This document shows, one piece after another, positions 62,290 to 64,000 of a stretch of 64,000 nt of DNA (within the stretch, counting starts at the first letter, position 1; the number at the start of each line of letters is the position of its first letter). Source of the DNA: Loxodes magnus (Eukaryota > Ciliophora > Karyorelictea > Loxodida > Loxodidae); assembly GCA_946699065.1 (NCBI GenBank), contig CAMPDV010001985.1:1-64000 (forward strand), written 5' to 3'. The notes beneath the pieces were generated by a model, which worked only from the letters and a program-made list of their open reading frames with translations, was not told the DNA's origin and ran no database searches. Both the position numbers and the translations under genes were made by a program.

Positions 62290-63124
62290 ATACTTTTCTA
62301 TTTCCATCCACTTTTTCTATATACTCCTTTCCTCCCCCTTCATTTATGTTTCATAACACTACCATTCAAATATCCATACTACAGCACACCTTTTACTCCT
62401 ACTTGTCTTAAAAAATATACGCTAAACCACCACTATAGGCATCAAGATCTTTTTACCTTCTTAGCCATTCTTCATTTCTTATATATGCATTTCTCAATTT
62501 TTAGATTCACGGCTTTTTCACACGTAATTCATTCATTAAGCACATCATTTTAAGCTTACAAGTCTCTTTCTACTTTTTATCTACTTATATTGAATCTTCT
62601 TTTCTCAAACGGTAGTACTTAAAGTGCTTAATACTTAAGTATCATCATCTTCGTTCCATTCTTCATCTATCAAAACTTTTTCTCTTGCTTTCTCTTTTTT
62701 CAAATTTTCATTAATTTGAAATTTTCACTTCCTTTAGAGTCCAAGAAATCTTCTTATTAATGCTTTTTACTACTCTTTTCATTCTTTTATCTTTATCCTT
62801 CTACTATTGATTATCACTTAAAAATTCATCTCTTCTTCATCATCATTAGATAGTCAAGCGTCAATACCTTTTTAGTTTGGGTCTTTAGCAGCTTTTATTT
62901 CAAATTTTCAAAAATTTGAAATTTTGTACTTAATAATAAAAGAAACTAAAGTAAGTAAAACCCCAGCAGAGATAGTAATGAGAATCTCGATGTAAAATCC
63001 TAGATAGATGATACAAAGATAAGTAACTAAAAGAAAAACTAGGTACTACTAGATAAGATTAGGTACTATTAGGTACAACTTCTTTTTAACTAGGTACTAA
63101 TAGGTACATGTACTCGGTACAACT
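62290..63124 (-). promoter_or_regulatory. rDNA-type spacer, unit B
   Basis: Homologous to 17555-18351. It has AAATTTT/AAAATTT near-palindromes (about 62700-62727 and 62899-62925) and an expanded GGTAC-type repeat cluster at 63033-63132 (AACTAGGTACTACTAG, TTAGGTACTATTAGGTAC), longer than in A. By position it corresponds to the intergenic spacer and promoter of SSU. Confidence 0.5.
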
Positions 63125-63496
63125 AGGTACGACTGTGAGCGGTTTCTGTCAGTTCTGAGCTGGCCGTAGGACACCTGTGACATCTTTTAACAGATGTACG
63201 CCCCGGCCAAACTCCCCACCTAACGGTTTCTCCAACCCAGTTACAATACTAGAAAGCTACTGCATGACAGTATAAGTAAAGTGACATTAGTAGTAGTATT
63301 TCAAGATCGCGGCCTCCCACTTATTCTACGCCTCCCACACCGCTCTACGCGCCAGACTAGAGTCAATCTCAACAGGGTCTTCTTTCCTTGCTGATTATGC
63401 CAAGTCCGTTCCCTTGGCAATGGCATCGCTAGGTAGTAGATAGGGACAGTAGGAATCTCGTTAATCCATTCATGCACGTCACTAATTAGATGACGA

Positions 63497-63534
<38 letters not shown>

Positions 63535-64000
63535 ACCATTTATCCGTGGTTCGTTGAATCTCATCACCTTGACTTTCAGATCACTGGGCAGAAATCACGT
63601 TGTGTTAACAGATCATCTTCACAATGCTTTGTTTTAATTAAACAGTCGGATTCCTCCTGCCGCTCCAGTTCTGAGGTGGTCATTCGCCGCAGGGCCGACC
63701 ATCTTCGGTCATGGCGTCAAACTCCCACTTCCCTGAAAATTAAGTCACACAATCCCTCCAGAGACTTCTACCTGGCCCTCAGAGCCAATCTTTCTCCCGA
63801 AGTTACAGATCTAATTTACCGACTTCCCTTACCTACATTATTCTATTGACTAGAGGCTGCTAACCTTGGAGTCCTGCTGCGGTACAGGTACGAATACTCC
63901 TACATATTACATGCCACAAGTTTCATGGATCGTAGTTGATGCTCTAGAAAAAACATAAAGTTTACTACTCTTCCATGTATCACGCCTCCCTCGCCGTAAT
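63125..64000 (-). pseudogene. LSU rRNA fragment, continues past the window
   Basis: Minus-strand LSU collinear with 18352-19230 of unit A, with the same truncation point. Its sequence is closer to the usual rRNA (for example GGGAGGCGTAGAATAAGTGG, where A has changed several bases). It is called a fragment because it ends at the same internal point as A. The rest lies beyond 64000. Confidence 0.85.

Larger units (their letters stand above)
56420..64000 (-). repeat. repeat unit B (direct copy of A, runs off the window)
   Basis: Collinear with about 11.89-19.2 kb of unit A: the same flank (TTAATTATAAACAATCAATAATTTAGG), three motif copies, microsatellite, WD40 gene, SSU 5' piece, spacer and LSU. 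The gene-distal 1.8 kb of A, including the small ORF, is absent. B keeps a longer SSU piece and a less decayed LSU than A. Confidence 0.9.

Noticed and set aside
63301-63849. ORFs of 88 and 119 codons on both strands
   Set aside because: Both overlap the unit B LSU rRNA fragment and match those in unit A only because the rRNA is shared.
1-64000. Telomere repeats or a chromosome end
   Set aside because: I saw no CCCCAA- or CCCTAA-type tandem repeats.

Overview
The window is AT-rich eukaryotic nuclear DNA from a ciliate-like protist with a highly reassigned genetic code. In several independent WD40 reading frames TAA and TAG fall where Gln is expected, and TGA falls where the conserved Trp of the 'KIW-D/N' strand is expected. 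TGA also appears to end the genes. This matches UAR=Gln with context-dependent UGA (Trp/stop), the code type described for karyorelict ciliates (NCBI table 27) and, more loosely, Condylostoma (table 28). I cannot name the species. Because almost no codon is an unconditional stop, an open frame proves little. I relied on motifs, on conservation between duplicated copies, and on frame agreement.

Layout. 1-8.8 kb is mostly AT-rich DNA without recognisable genes. One unknown protein-like ORF starts at 8.81 kb. Three large copies of one repeat unit follow: unit A (about 10.08-17.34 kb, gene on minus), unit C (about 38.79-45.42 kb, inverted relative to A) and unit B (about 56.4-64.0 kb, direct copy of A, running off the window). 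Each unit carries a gene for a RING finger / Gln-rich coiled coil / pentapeptide / WD40 protein. It is intact in A (862 aa) and B (863 aa) and broken in C. The units also share three copies of a conserved ~50-bp motif and a TATAAC-type microsatellite; A and C also share a small downstream ORF. In A and B, but not C, the gene is preceded on the same strand by ribosomal DNA pieces: an SSU 5' fragment, an rDNA-type spacer and a truncated LSU. In A, 5.8S and the SSU 3' part follow as well.

Between the units lie a decayed kinase-WD40 gene (22.2-23.6 kb, +), a LINE reverse-transcriptase fragment (24.9-25.7 kb, -), an eight-repeat WD40 gene with a kinase remnant upstream (27.6-29.3 kb, -), and two broken APE-type LINEs (30.6-33.2 and 33.7-38.7 kb, +). 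Between C and B lie a possible zinc-finger ORF, a broken TPR gene, a coiled-coil relic, a tRNA-Ala, a tRNA-Lys relic and an unknown ORF.

Most interesting observation. The WD40 blades of copies A and B have a nearly constant framework, also at the nucleotide level, but differ at nearly all of five recurring positions per blade. These are the two residues after GHT, the residue before SVV, the x of ISxDS and the x of SASxD. This resembles the hypervariable positions of fungal NWD-type incompatibility WD40 proteins such as HET-E and HET-D. Together with a perfect 126-bp blade duplication in the 28-kb WD40 gene and kinase-WD40 relatives nearby, it suggests a rapidly diversifying recognition-gene family, in two copies physically joined to rDNA fragments.
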